A stretch of 64,000 nt of DNA from a virus. Numbering within the stretch: position 1 is the first letter of the stretch; every line of letters starts with the position of its first letter. The notes beneath the pieces are model-generated. The model was not told where the DNA came from and ran no database searches. It saw only the letters and a program-made list of their open reading frames with translations. The stretch lies in the IMG/VR virus record IMGVR_UViG_3300019762_000007, positions 24,713-88,712 of that record. One strand, 5' to 3'. Both the position numbers and the translations under genes were made by a program. Shown here in pieces: positions 41,027 to 50,894 of the stretch.

Positions 41027-41469
41027 GAAAATACACACAATTTGAAATTGTGGATAAAATGATAGACTCTGGTGTTATAGCTAGAGTCGGGGAGCAGTAT
41101 GTAATTACTGCCAAGTTTGAGAAGTTTGATAATTCTGCTACTAAAGTTCCTATTAAAGATAAAGTAGACAAGCTAAGTGAGATTGTAGCCCTAGCTAGAG
41201 TTCCTTTGCAAGCACTATCTCCTGTAGGTACTTATTATCCTTTACGAAATAGATCTCAGGCAGCTAAGGATAAAGTTAACTATCTATTATCTACTGGTAA
41301 ATATACCACAGATCAATTAGTTAAGGCTATGAATAAGTATTATAGTACAATTACTACATGCCCGAAAGTAGTAAGTAATATGGTATTAGATGGTATCCTT
41401 GAGGACTATGCAAATAACCTTTCTGATACTTCTGGAATAGTTACTAATACAAATGGGTTTATGTTGTGA
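41023..41469 (+). CDS. Hypothetical replication-block protein
   Basis: A 148-residue protein with a basic middle and helical C-terminus (DQLVKAMNKYYST). Coupled at both ends (ATGA with the helicase, GTGA with the DnaB-like helicase), so it is expected to act with them. It could be a helicase loader, but no motif proves that. Confidence 0.55.
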   Translation: MRKYTQFEIVDKMIDSGVIARVGEQYVITAKFEKFDNSATKVPIKDKVDKLSEIVALARVPLQALSPVGTYYPLRNRSQAAKDKVNYLLSTGKYTTDQLVKAMNKYYSTITTCPKVVSNMVLDGILEDYANNLSDTSGIVTNTNGFML

Positions 41470-42701
41470 GTATATTTCAGAAGGAAGTTTTACAGCCTAT
41501 TTATGATGGGTTAACTAAGAAAGCTAAGATTATACCAATTCATCTTGATAGGATAGGAGAAGTTATACCTATTCGTAAATCAATTTATACACTAGTTGGA
41601 GGTAATACTGGATGTGGAAAGACTTCTTTTGTAGACGATACTTATATCTTAGAGCCTTTAGATTGGTTATCTAAGAATAAAGATAATACTGATGTAAAGT
41701 TGAAAGTTCTATATCGCTCAATGGAAAGAAGTAGAAGTCTTAAATTGATTAAATGGACTTGTTGGAAATTGCATAAAGATTATAATTTATATATAGATGC
41801 AGAGACTTTGCAAGGATTTAAAAAAGATAAGATAGATACTACTACATGGGAATTGATAAAAAAGTGTACAAATTGGGCTGAATCTCTATTAGATAATGTA
41901 CAAATTGTAAGTGATAGATGTACTCCAAAGGAATTAAAGAATTGGGGAGACTCCTACGCTTTTGATAATGGTAAATTATACCAAGCTGATAGGGTGGGTG
42001 TCAAGGAAAATGGCAATGTTGGGTATACTTATAAATTTTCTGGCGATAAGACTAAGACACTATCTACTGGGGAAGTAGTACAATATGTAGAAGTTCCTGA
42101 CCTTTCTGGTAAGTTACATACTCTTGTTCAAGATGATAGGATATATTTTGAAAGAAATGCTAATCTTATAACTGAGGTAATCGCTGACCATATTGGAAAA
42201 TACGCTATGGATCCTGGTGGAAATAGAAAATCTATAATAGATGAAGCCTCCATGCACATGAGTGACTTTAGAGATACATACAAATTTAGTCCTATAGAAA
42301 TATCTCAGTTCAATAGAGCCATAGGAGATATACAAAGGACTAAAGTATTTGGTGCAGATGTATCACCAAAATTGGAAGATTTCAAGGACACATCAAGCAC
42401 GCAAGAGAACTCAGATTTAGTGTTATCTCTATATAATGCTAATAGATATAAGGCTTATGATACTAATGGATTCTATCAAGGGTATAATATTCGTGATAGA
42501 CTTATTTCATATAAGACAGGGGCTGCTAGATTTAGATATTTATCTATCCTTAAGAACTCTTATGGTCCAGATGATATATCAATTGGTTTGAAGTTCTTAG
42601 GAGAGGTTTCAAGATTTACATCTTTGCCTCCAGTACCAAAAGAAGGAGAAACTAGTCTTGCACTAGAGAAAGTGTACGAACAAGTATGCTTAGGATTTTA
42701 A
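41466..42701 (+). CDS. DnaB-like replicative helicase
   Basis: A 411-residue RecA-fold protein. Walker A GGNTGCGKTSF (about 39-49), then RSMERSRSLKLIKW (the H1a-type region), and SPIEISQFNRAIGD (about 277-290), equivalent to the DnaB Q-x-S-R motif. No N-terminal DnaB domain, as usual in crAss-like phages. It starts with GTG in a GTGA overlap. It forms the fork helicase with the primase at 44245. Confidence 0.8.
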   Translation: MSIFQKEVLQPIYDGLTKKAKIIPIHLDRIGEVIPIRKSIYTLVGGNTGCGKTSFVDDTYILEPLDWLSKNKDNTDVKLKVLYRSMERSRSLKLIKWTCWKLHKDYNLYIDAETLQGFKKDKIDTTTWELIKKCTNWAESLLDNVQIVSDRCTPKELKNWGDSYAFDNGKLYQADRVGVKENGNVGYTYKFSGDKTKTLSTGEVVQYVEVPDLSGKLHTLVQDDRIYFERNANLITEVIADHIGKYAMDPGGNRKSIIDEASMHMSDFRDTYKFSPIEISQFNRAIGDIQRTKVFGADVSPKLEDFKDTSSTQENSDLVLSLYNANRYKAYDTNGFYQGYNIRDRLISYKTGAARFRYLSILKNSYGPDDISIGLKFLGEVSRFTSLPPVPKEGETSLALEKVYEQVCLGF

Positions 42702-42718
42702 TAATTAATAAATAATTT

Positions 42719-43414
42719 ATGGCAGATTTAATTCTAGTCGAAGGTGATTCTGGAACTGGAAAGAGTACAAGTTGGAGAAATGTTCCAGCTAATGAGAGTT
42801 TTATAATCAGACCTAATACTAAAAGTTTCCCTTTTAGAGGGGCTAAAGTCAATTATACAGAATTTGTTCCTACTACAGGAAAAGGAAATGTTTGTACTTT
42901 AGCAGATTTCTCTCAAATTGGAAGCTGGTTAAAAGCTATTAGTGATAACCTAAAGCATGTTAAGTATATCCTAATAGAGGATCTTACTCACCACATGACT
43001 AATACAACTTTAGGTAAAGCATTTTTGGCTCAAAATTCAGGTAATGCTGCATTTGCTAGATGGAATAAGTTTGGAGCAGACATTAACGATAATCTATTTA
43101 AGTCTACTTTAGGGCTTAGAGACGATTTATTCATCACAGTGTTCCATCATACTCAAATAGATGATTCAGGTAAAAGAGTATTTAAGACACAAGGGAAACT
43201 AATGGAAAACGCAATTGACCCAGTTTCTCATTTTACTTATGTATTCCATACTAGTATAGTAGCAAGTAATGATAAACGTGAATACATGTTTATTACAAAT
43301 AATGATGGAGTACATCAGGCTAAAACACCAATGGGATGTTTTGCAGATCTTTATATCGAGAATGATATGATGAAAGTATTTGATACAATTAATAAATATA
43401 ATTTAGGAGAGTAA
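42719..43414 (+). CDS. Sak4-like recombination ATPase
   Basis: A 231-residue single-domain RecA-type ATPase: Walker A VEGDSGTGKSTS (about 6-17), Walker B YILIEDLTH (about 82-90), and an FHHTQ sensor (about 141-145). It fits the Sak4 family of phage annealing-associated ATPases. The following gene is SSB-like, the usual partnership of Sak4. Confidence 0.75.
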   Translation: MADLILVEGDSGTGKSTSWRNVPANESFIIRPNTKSFPFRGAKVNYTEFVPTTGKGNVCTLADFSQIGSWLKAISDNLKHVKYILIEDLTHHMTNTTLGKAFLAQNSGNAAFARWNKFGADINDNLFKSTLGLRDDLFITVFHHTQIDDSGKRVFKTQGKLMENAIDPVSHFTYVFHTSIVASNDKREYMFITNNDGVHQAKTPMGCFADLYIENDMMKVFDTINKYNLGE

Positions 43415-43444
43415 TCTCAGTAATAATTTTAATACAATACAACA

Positions 43445-44239
43445 ATGGCACAATTAGGAGTAGGGATTCATGAAGGAATCACTTTAGGTGAAGGAACAGG
43501 TTACGCAGAAGGTAAAAATGGTAAATCATTTATCAAAATAGTTTTCGAACAAATTGTAAAGATAGACAACTACCTTGAAATGTTTGATTCTAATGAGTCA
43601 GCAGAAAATGGTAAGCAATCAATTGTAATCTTTGGTATTAATGCTACAGATTTTAATGGAAATCAAAAAGAGTCAGCAGCTCTAATTGCAGAAGTACAGC
43701 TACTTAAGAGAAAATTACAAGACACGCTAAGTATGCACATGACAGTAGAACAAGCTTCTTCTGTATTTGGTACTAAAGTAATCTTTAATGGCACAGGTGT
43801 TTTAGAGAACCCTGCTAATCTACCTAATCTTATTACTCAACAAGCGGTTTTAGATAAGGTATATGAAAACTTAGGTAAGGCATTTGATACCGCAGCTAAG
43901 AACTTAGTAGGAGTTAATCCGTTTAGAGTTAAGTTACCTAGACAGAGTGAGGCTAAACATTCAGCTACAATTCAATGCTCTAAAGGAGACACTTGGATTG
44001 AGTCTATGCTTGTCCCTAAAGACCAATCTAAGGTAATGTGGACTGCATGGCAAATTGAAACTAAGCGTTTTGACGGTACTCCAGTAGCTCCAGATGTAGT
44101 AGTTGAAGAGGGTGCTCCAGCATTTACAGCTCCTATTGCTCCAGCTTTTTCTGCACCAGAAGAAGTGACTCAAGCAGTAGATCAAACAGAAGCAGCACCT
44201 GATATGTTTTCAGCACCAGCTTTTAGCAGTCCAGAGTAG
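43445..44239 (+). CDS. Single-stranded-DNA-binding-like protein
   Basis: A 264-residue protein. Beta-rich first 150 residues with aromatic residues, then a basic stretch (FRVKLPRQSEAKH), and a C-terminal part rich in Ala, Pro and acid (APDMFSAPAFSSPE), like the flexible acidic tail of SSBs. Directly after Sak4 and before primase; codon use suggests good expression. The OB fold is inferred from context. Confidence 0.5.
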   Translation: MAQLGVGIHEGITLGEGTGYAEGKNGKSFIKIVFEQIVKIDNYLEMFDSNESAENGKQSIVIFGINATDFNGNQKESAALIAEVQLLKRKLQDTLSMHMTVEQASSVFGTKVIFNGTGVLENPANLPNLITQQAVLDKVYENLGKAFDTAAKNLVGVNPFRVKLPRQSEAKHSATIQCSKGDTWIESMLVPKDQSKVMWTAWQIETKRFDGTPVAPDVVVEEGAPAFTAPIAPAFSAPEEVTQAVDQTEAAPDMFSAPAFSSPE

Positions 44240-44244
44240 ATTAA

Positions 44245-45273
44245 ATGGGTATACTAGAGGATAGTCTAAAGTCTTTAGAATTATCTGTCGAGAATATATT
44301 ATCTCTTGTAGATGATTATTCTATTTATACCCATTATATAGAACAGGAATTAGAGTTGGGAGACACTTATTCTTCTCCATTAAGAGATGATGATAGTTCT
44401 CCTTCCTTTAGTTTATTTTACAGTTATGGGAAAAACAAAGTAGATAAGATATATTTTAAAGACCATGCTTTAGGGTCAGGAGATGTATTTGATTTTGTAT
44501 CTCTATTATTTAGGGATAGCTCAGGTAGATTACCTTTTAATAAAGTACTAGAACAAGTAAATAAAGATTTAAACTTAGGTTTAGGTTCTGGAAAGTATGT
44601 ACAGAATTGTACTAAACGAATTAGAACTAGACCAATTGAAAAAGAGAGGAAGAAAATATTCATAGTATCTAAAAAAGTAGAATCTTCTAGATTTTTAGAT
44701 TACTGGAAGTCTTTAGGTATTTCCAAAAGAATAAGAGATATGTATTTCTGTACTGAGCCTAGTACAGTAATATACAAGGGGAAAAATTCTATGGATTACA
44801 CATATCCTAGTGGTTTGACCATTGCTTATAGAATATACGCTGAGTATAAGCTATATAAACCTTTTGCACCTAAGAAAGATAAGTTTAGAAATAATTATCC
44901 TCCTGAATTTGTAGAAGGTTGGTTACAAATTGATTGGTCCAGAACTGATTATATTTGTATAACTAAAGCAATGAAGGAGTGTATGTACTTTAGGGAACAC
45001 TGGGATATTCAAGCTATTGCTGGAAAGAGTGAATCTAATATGATACCTGATTTTCTTATGGCTAAAATATTAAAGCACTTTGATAAAGTTTATATATGGC
45101 TGGACCCAGATGCTACTGGTATACTTTATACTTCTAGATATCTAGAATTGTACCCTACTTTAATACCTTGTCATATGCCAGAAGATGCAATTGATAAGGA
45201 TATAACTGATTTTCATCTTCACAATCCATTTAATTTAACAGACCAATTGGTCAAAACAAATTTTAATTTATGA
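44245..45273 (+). CDS. DnaG-like primase
   Basis: A 342-residue primase. The N-terminus (SSPLRDDDSSPSFSLF and FKDHALGSGDVFDFV, about 31-90) matches the CHC2-like start of phage primases but without zinc-binding Cys. The Toprim domain has ITKAMKE (about 232-238) in the place of TEG-D and WLDPDATG (about 281-288), the D-x-D pair. It would prime lagging strands with the helicase at 41466. Confidence 0.75.
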   Translation: MGILEDSLKSLELSVENILSLVDDYSIYTHYIEQELELGDTYSSPLRDDDSSPSFSLFYSYGKNKVDKIYFKDHALGSGDVFDFVSLLFRDSSGRLPFNKVLEQVNKDLNLGLGSGKYVQNCTKRIRTRPIEKERKKIFIVSKKVESSRFLDYWKSLGISKRIRDMYFCTEPSTVIYKGKNSMDYTYPSGLTIAYRIYAEYKLYKPFAPKKDKFRNNYPPEFVEGWLQIDWSRTDYICITKAMKECMYFREHWDIQAIAGKSESNMIPDFLMAKILKHFDKVYIWLDPDATGILYTSRYLELYPTLIPCHMPEDAIDKDITDFHLHNPFNLTDQLVKTNFNL

Positions 45274-46337
45274 TTGAAAAAATTGTAGGCCTACTTAACT
45301 CTGGAAAGAGTGGAAAAGTAGGCTCTTACGAAGTAAAGCATTTAAATAGACGAGATGTTAGATATAGTTACGTATATAATGACGGAACTAAAATACTATC
45401 AGCAAAGTATACTACTTTTGGGTTGTTTAAAGCACTTGCTTTAGTTGATTATAATGTCACAAGAGATATTATTAAGCTTTTAAAAGAACCTAAATCTCCT
45501 GAAAAGGTGATAGACTGTGATGAAATAATTTCAGCTTTTGTAGGACAATCTGCTTATAAAGATGAGTATTATACAGTAGCAACTAAATCACTGCTTAGTG
45601 AGTATAATGTGACTTTTACTTCCCTATACTACAAAAATAACTTAATGGCTTTAGTAATATCTACTAATACTTACACACAATTTAATATGTACTGTAAGAA
45701 CTCACAAAATCCTTTATTTATGGAGAGATTGCTTAGTACTATTTTACCACCAAATGAATATAAAAAATTGTTAAATGAGAAGTTTGACTGTGTGCGTACT
45801 TTTAACTCTGCTATATTTGTAGGAGGTATTGCAGAGACTCTTATAAGTATGACAAAGACTAGAGAAGATTTCATTGCTAGTCAGGTAAAAAAAGCTACTA
45901 AAGAGGAGGCAAGAGAAAGAAAGTCCTCTGAATTGGAACCTAATCAAAAACAATCTCATTACCCAGAAGAAGAATCACTAATATTGATATCTGATACTAT
46001 TGGACTGAATGGATGGGAATTTGATGTATTTAAAAGATTATATCGTTGCCGAAAGAAAGGAGAGTTTGCTAAGGATTTGGGTAAGATCTTAGATACAATT
46101 GATTTGTACATATCAGAGTATGAAAGGATCAAAGATCTTAAAAATGGTACAATTAGTGAGTTTCTGAGATTAAATTCAAGTTTCAGTTTGTCTAACAAGT
46201 TAGGACTTAATTGTTGGGAATCCAATATTTTTGCTTTAATTTGCCAATGTAGAGTATCTGGACATCTTGAGACAGACTTAAATAAAGCTAAGATAACAGT
46301 AAAAAATTATCTTAGAGAGTATTCACCAACAAAATAA
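45270..46337 (+). CDS. Hypothetical replication-block protein
   Basis: A 355-residue protein overlapping the primase gene by ATGA. Helical, with a basic Lys/Arg-Glu stretch (KKATKEEARERKSSELEP, about 205-222) and two related segments near residues 245 and 315 (IGLNGWEFDVFKRLYRCRKKGEFAKDL versus LGLNCWESNIFALICQCRVSG), so there is an internal repeat. Family unknown. Confidence 0.55.
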   Translation: MIEKIVGLLNSGKSGKVGSYEVKHLNRRDVRYSYVYNDGTKILSAKYTTFGLFKALALVDYNVTRDIIKLLKEPKSPEKVIDCDEIISAFVGQSAYKDEYYTVATKSLLSEYNVTFTSLYYKNNLMALVISTNTYTQFNMYCKNSQNPLFMERLLSTILPPNEYKKLLNEKFDCVRTFNSAIFVGGIAETLISMTKTREDFIASQVKKATKEEARERKSSELEPNQKQSHYPEEESLILISDTIGLNGWEFDVFKRLYRCRKKGEFAKDLGKILDTIDLYISEYERIKDLKNGTISEFLRLNSSFSLSNKLGLNCWESNIFALICQCRVSGHLETDLNKAKITVKNYLREYSPTK

Positions 46338-46340
46338 ATT

Positions 46341-47021
46341 ATGAGATTTTATGCCAAAATTATTCTTTCTATCCTACTATTTTCAGTTCAAATTTCTGTA
46401 ATAAATTGTACTAGAGCAAGATCCTTTGCTTACGAGGACACTCTATTACGGGAAGTTGAAAGTATGGTTAAAAACAACAATTCATTCAAATTAGCTTTAG
46501 CTATAAGAGAGTCTTCAAACAATTATTGTGCTTGGCACAAAGGCGGAGCGTTAGGTAAATATCAATTTATGCCTAGAACTTTAAAAGGTTTAGGGTTAGG
46601 AGATTTTACCTTAAAACAATTCATACAAACTCCTTCCTGCTTTAGTCCTAAATTACAGGAATATGCATTAAATTTAAAAATCAATGATGATATAAGAATA
46701 TTATCTGATTTTAAAGGAATTAATTACCTAGAGAAATATATAGGTAAAGAGTTCCTAGGTACAAAAATAACTTTGGCAGGAATCTTAGCTGCTGCACATC
46801 TTGGAGGAGTCTATGGAACTATAAAGTTTCTTGACTCTTCTGGGAAATACAATCCATCAGATTCTAATAAAACAACTATTGGTAAGTATCTGGTAGAATT
46901 TTCTAAGTATAATTATAATAATAATGTATTATGCGAATTAAAAAAGGTGAAAATAGAGGGCATAAGTCACTCTTTAAAAGAAAGATATATGTCAAGTTTA
47001 CATCTCCTTACTCTCAGCTAA
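46341..47021 (+). CDS. Lysozyme-like peptidoglycan hydrolase, secreted
   Basis: A 226-residue protein. A signal peptide (residues about 1-24, IILSILLFSVQISVI) is followed by a transglycosylase-type fold: AIRESSNNY (about 54-62, with the catalytic Glu) and GALGKYQFMPRTLKGLGLG (about 69-87). The signal implies export to the periplasm by Sec, so lysis may not need a classical holin. The 3' end overlaps the dUTPase gene by 91 bases in another frame. Confidence 0.7.
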   Translation: MRFYAKIILSILLFSVQISVINCTRARSFAYEDTLLREVESMVKNNNSFKLALAIRESSNNYCAWHKGGALGKYQFMPRTLKGLGLGDFTLKQFIQTPSCFSPKLQEYALNLKINDDIRILSDFKGINYLEKYIGKEFLGTKITLAGILAAAHLGGVYGTIKFLDSSGKYNPSDSNKTTIGKYLVEFSKYNYNNNVLCELKKVKIEGISHSLKERYMSSLHLLTLS

Positions 47022-47446
47022 GTTGTAAAGGTAACTGGATTGATGTTTCTGCTGTTGAAGGGTACACTTTTAAAACCAACAATAACAACTTTGAATCTAT
47101 CAACATTCCTTTAGGGATTATTACTGAAATGCCAAAACACTATAGAGCTGCATTAAAATTTAGAAGCTCAACTTGTGATAACTATGGTATTTTACAGAGA
47201 AATCCTGAAGGGGAAATAGAGCCTGATTTTGGTAAAGAGTGGAAACTACCTGTTGTAGTTTTACCTAAATTTATTAGAATGTTCAAATCCATAAACCCAG
47301 GTGATAGAGTAGCACAGATTAATTTTAGTCTGCAATCTACTGCTCCTTGGTATGAAAAGATTAGAGAGTTATTTATTAAACAGGAAATTATAATAGTAGA
47401 TGGGGTAAATTCTACTAGAGAAGGTTTTGGATCAACTGGTAGATAA
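46931..47446 (+). CDS. dut: dUTPase (trimeric family)
   Basis: A 171-residue dUTP pyrophosphatase with the five motifs: IDVSA (37-41), FRSSTCDNYGI (77-87), GEIEPDFGKEWKLP (94-107), PGDRVAQINF (122-131) and REGFGSTGR (163-171). In motif III the residue normally Asp is Glu (GEIE). It removes dUTP and supplies dUMP for the ThyX-like protein. The start overlaps the lytic gene. Its TAA shares the A with the next ATG (TAATG). Confidence 0.85.
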   Translation: MRIKKGENRGHKSLFKRKIYVKFTSPYSQLSCKGNWIDVSAVEGYTFKTNNNNFESINIPLGIITEMPKHYRAALKFRSSTCDNYGILQRNPEGEIEPDFGKEWKLPVVVLPKFIRMFKSINPGDRVAQINFSLQSTAPWYEKIRELFIKQEIIIVDGVNSTREGFGSTGR

Positions 47447-49899
47447 TGGAAATAGATATTAAGAGCACAGGTGGCTCTTCTTCTATTGTTAGGGGTATAG
47501 CTGATGGAGCTATGCCCCTCATTATTAAAACAATTCAAGAAGACCAATATAAGTACCCTATAAAATCTGCTATTAGAGAATTAGCTTCTAATGGAAGAGA
47601 TTCTATCTCTGAGAAAAGACTTGCAATTGATATAATACAAAACGGAGCTGAGATTAGTAAATATTATAACACAGAAGCTGTTGTAAACGATCTAACTAAA
47701 GACAGTTCATTTAACAGAGAGTATTATGATCTAGATTGGCTAGATACTGAAGATTCAGTTCATATTGTATATACAGAAAAACCTAATGAGCTTAGAGACC
47801 ATATCAGCATTAAAGATACAGGTGTTGGGCTAGGTGGTAGACGATTGCAGGGTTATATGGAACTCGGATACTCCACTAAAAGATTAAGCAAAACTGTACT
47901 AGGCTTCTTTGGTTTTGGTGCTAAAGTTGCTATAGCTACTGGAGCAGAGTTCTATAAAGTAGTTTCTAACTATAATGGAAAGAGATTTGAGTTTGATATT
48001 TATGGAGATGATTATGTTAACTGTACGCCTCCGATAGGATATGATTCATTCAACCCAAAAGAGATTTGGGAAGTAGAGGTTAAGCTTCCTACTGGTGAGA
48101 TAGTTAAACAACATAAAGATATTTACTATATCAACACTACTGAGAAAAATAGTGTTACTATATCATTCGATGTTAAAAATCCTAGGGATAATAGAAGAAA
48201 GTATAGAGAAGCTGTTAAAGATCAATTAGCTTACTTTGGTGATATTATTAGATTTGATTGGAAGGATTACTATGATACAGAGAATATAAAATTCTCTCCT
48301 ATAGAGTATGAAGATGAACAAGTTATAATAGCTGAAAGGTCTCCTTATAACGTACCTCATTTAGTTCTTAATGGTGTTAATTATGGTCCTATAGATTTTG
48401 GAGAGATGGAACGTGAGAGAATGACTGGAGGTATAGGAATTAAAGCCGACATCAATCAGCTAGAAGTAAATCAATCTAGAGAGTCTATAAAGTATTCCAA
48501 TAAATCTGTTACCTATATCAACTCACTTTTAGAGGGTATATCTGACAAAGCTCATAAAGAGATTATGGAGAATGTGGATGTATCTTCAATTGTAGGATGG
48601 ATGACAGTTAATAATACCTCTGCTTCTTCTGGTAATGAAGTCTTTAACAGATATAGAGGATTAGTTAAAAGAGACTTATTCAGCAAGACCTTTATTACCC
48701 CTTCTGGGTTTACTTTAAAATCTGCTTCAGATTTAACTACTTTCTTAAATATAAGAGAAGTTAACAAACCTTATGAAAAGGTATGTCTATCAAGCCCTGT
48801 AACAGTTCTAAAACCTTTAGTTGTAGTTAATTTTGATTCTTCTGCTTACTCTTATAGAAAGGTAGAGTATATCTACTCAACTTTGAATAATAATAGTAGT
48901 TTTACCTATATAACACCTAAGTCTTCTTCTAAAGATGTAGACCTAACTGACGAGTTATTAGCTCAGTTCTTAATTGTACCAGAAGTACTAGATTGGGATA
49001 AGGTTATTGTACCTGACGATTATAAGACTAATATTAAAGAGGCTGAAGTAGAATCAGAGGAAGCCAATGAGTTAGGTATAACAGAAAAAGATCTAAAATT
49101 AACTGCTAGAAAAGAAAAGAGAAGTTTTCCTAGCAGAAAAGTAATATATAATAGAGGGTCAGGTGGCTATAATAAATTTATAATACAAGAACAGAATGTT
49201 AAAGATCTTTTAACAGCTCCTAAACATAGTATTATTTATGGCTTTACAGAAAGTAGAGATAATTTATTACTTAGCCATATTGTTACAAATAAAACTGTAC
49301 TTTTAATATCTAAACAATATTCTAAGTATTTTACAAATCAATTACATGTTGATGCTGCGATGTTTAATTGCAGTGATAATAAAATTTATATGACAGAAGA
49401 TTTTTATAAAACAGCTCTCACTATATATATAGAAGATAAGCTAAGAAAAATGGATTTATCATCATATACTGCACTCATACCTAATATTGTAGACAAGTTA
49501 CTAGAGTTACGTAAAAGTCTTAAAGATCATACTAAAGATCTTTCTTATAGTCAGCGAGAGTTTATTGATAAGTTAGGGTTTAGAGATTTTATTCAACCTT
49601 TATGTAAACTACAAGATTTCGGAATAGAAAATTTATCTGAAGAAGAGCTTGCTAAATTAAAGTCTACATATGGGGGTAGTATAGGAGTGATGTCAATATT
49701 CCCAGAAGAGATAGTTGAGAAGCTCAGGGAGGTTAGAACAGTAATTACAGACGATATGTTAGAATTTTTAGATAGTTATAAGTTTAATATTAATAGATCT
49801 AATGTATTACTAAAAGAGTTTCTTGATTACAAAGAAGTATTCAAGATAGACACCAATTTAAAAAAGGAGGAAATAGATGATTCTATTAATGAAGACTGA
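47446..49899 (+). CDS. rIIA-like protein (GHKL ATPase)
   Basis: An 817-residue protein with a Bergerat-type ATP-binding fold: N box IRELASNGRDS (43-53), G1 DTGVGL (about 122-127) and G2 GFFGFGAK (about 153-160). The long C-terminal part is helical. Such a GHKL protein followed by an rIIB homologue is the T4 rIIA-rIIB arrangement. In T4 the two proteins protect against a prophage defence system. It overlaps the rIIB gene by 23 bases. Confidence 0.72.
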   Translation: MEIDIKSTGGSSSIVRGIADGAMPLIIKTIQEDQYKYPIKSAIRELASNGRDSISEKRLAIDIIQNGAEISKYYNTEAVVNDLTKDSSFNREYYDLDWLDTEDSVHIVYTEKPNELRDHISIKDTGVGLGGRRLQGYMELGYSTKRLSKTVLGFFGFGAKVAIATGAEFYKVVSNYNGKRFEFDIYGDDYVNCTPPIGYDSFNPKEIWEVEVKLPTGEIVKQHKDIYYINTTEKNSVTISFDVKNPRDNRRKYREAVKDQLAYFGDIIRFDWKDYYDTENIKFSPIEYEDEQVIIAERSPYNVPHLVLNGVNYGPIDFGEMERERMTGGIGIKADINQLEVNQSRESIKYSNKSVTYINSLLEGISDKAHKEIMENVDVSSIVGWMTVNNTSASSGNEVFNRYRGLVKRDLFSKTFITPSGFTLKSASDLTTFLNIREVNKPYEKVCLSSPVTVLKPLVVVNFDSSAYSYRKVEYIYSTLNNNSSFTYITPKSSSKDVDLTDELLAQFLIVPEVLDWDKVIVPDDYKTNIKEAEVESEEANELGITEKDLKLTARKEKRSFPSRKVIYNRGSGGYNKFIIQEQNVKDLLTAPKHSIIYGFTESRDNLLLSHIVTNKTVLLISKQYSKYFTNQLHVDAAMFNCSDNKIYMTEDFYKTALTIYIEDKLRKMDLSSYTALIPNIVDKLLELRKSLKDHTKDLSYSQREFIDKLGFRDFIQPLCKLQDFGIENLSEEELAKLKSTYGGSIGVMSIFPEEIVEKLREVRTVITDDMLEFLDSYKFNINRSNVLLKEFLDYKEVFKIDTNLKKEEIDDSINED

Positions 49900-50755
49900 T
49901 TACAGTGAATACATTCATGTAACAGCAGGAGTAAAAATCTTTAATTTGCCTTTCAAGGAGGAAACTAAAGATAATGTATTAGAAGCAGTAACAGCATATG
50001 AAGAAGCTGTTGAAGCTGGTGATATTAAACTAGTTAGAAGTATTATTGCAGAAGTAGATACTTACTGTGAAGGATTATTAAACTCGTCGGAAATGCTGCC
50101 AATAGGCAAATACCTATTGCATGATGTAGTTAAAAATGTATTTTACTTTACATTTGAAGATGTAGCATTGAACTATCCACTACCACAAAAGTTTGTAGAT
50201 ATCTTTATGAAAGATGCCGAAAGTGGTAATAGTTCTGATGGACTAGCTTTGTACATTGGAAGGTTTATTAATAACCCTTACTTTGAGTTAAGTAGATTAG
50301 ACCAGTTAGCAGAGGAGATTTCTTCTACTTATACAGTAGCATCTAAACGAAAAGAGTTTGAAAAAGCTGGCTATTCCTATGAAGAAGCTAAAATTAGAGC
50401 CACTGTACCTGATAAACAGGTTACAAATAATGGTATTTTAGTTACTTATAAAGTAGTTGATGAAGTATTGGATGCTTATGCTTTAGACAAAGATGAGAAA
50501 CGAATCACTGTACCTCGTTATCCTTACACTAAAACTGTTGATCCAGATACTGGAGAAATAACTACTGATGTAACTTACCCTGAATTTGTAGAAGGTAGAC
50601 TATTTAAACCAGCCATTCACTCTTCTGGGGACAAATTTCTTTGTGGAGATAAGCTTATGTATAACTATAAAGTAGGTGTAAATCACTCTTTACCAAGTTG
50701 GGATATGGTATCTACTACTGATGGTCGTAGCCATGAAAAAGGATTACATAGCGGT
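49877..50755 (+). CDS. rIIB-like protein, exon 1
   Basis: 293 codons of a 380-residue protein. The string NNGILVTYKVVDEV matches the T4 rIIB segment DGYFYAYKVV, and HEKGLHSG ends the exon at the equivalent of CSRGLHVCS. The start overlaps rIIA, as in T4. The frame continues into the intron and stops 24 bases later. Confidence 0.7.
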
Positions 50756-50861
50756 AAAGTTTGCCGCCTTTCAGCGTAAGCTGTTATTGAAAAGCTAAAT
50801 TTATTTAGTGAAAAATTGTCCAAAAACGGTGAAGGTTAACACTGCTACGGAATAAATTATA

Positions 50862-50869
50862 TATCTTTG
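50862..50869 (+). promoter_or_regulatory. Possible promoter for the intron endonuclease
   Basis: TATCTTTG fits the host -7 box TAnnTTTG and lies 25 bases before the endonuclease ATG, so the gene may be expressed without intron splicing. The -33 element is not clear. Confidence 0.4.
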
Positions 50870-50894
50870 TATATGTTTAATTAATAATATATAC

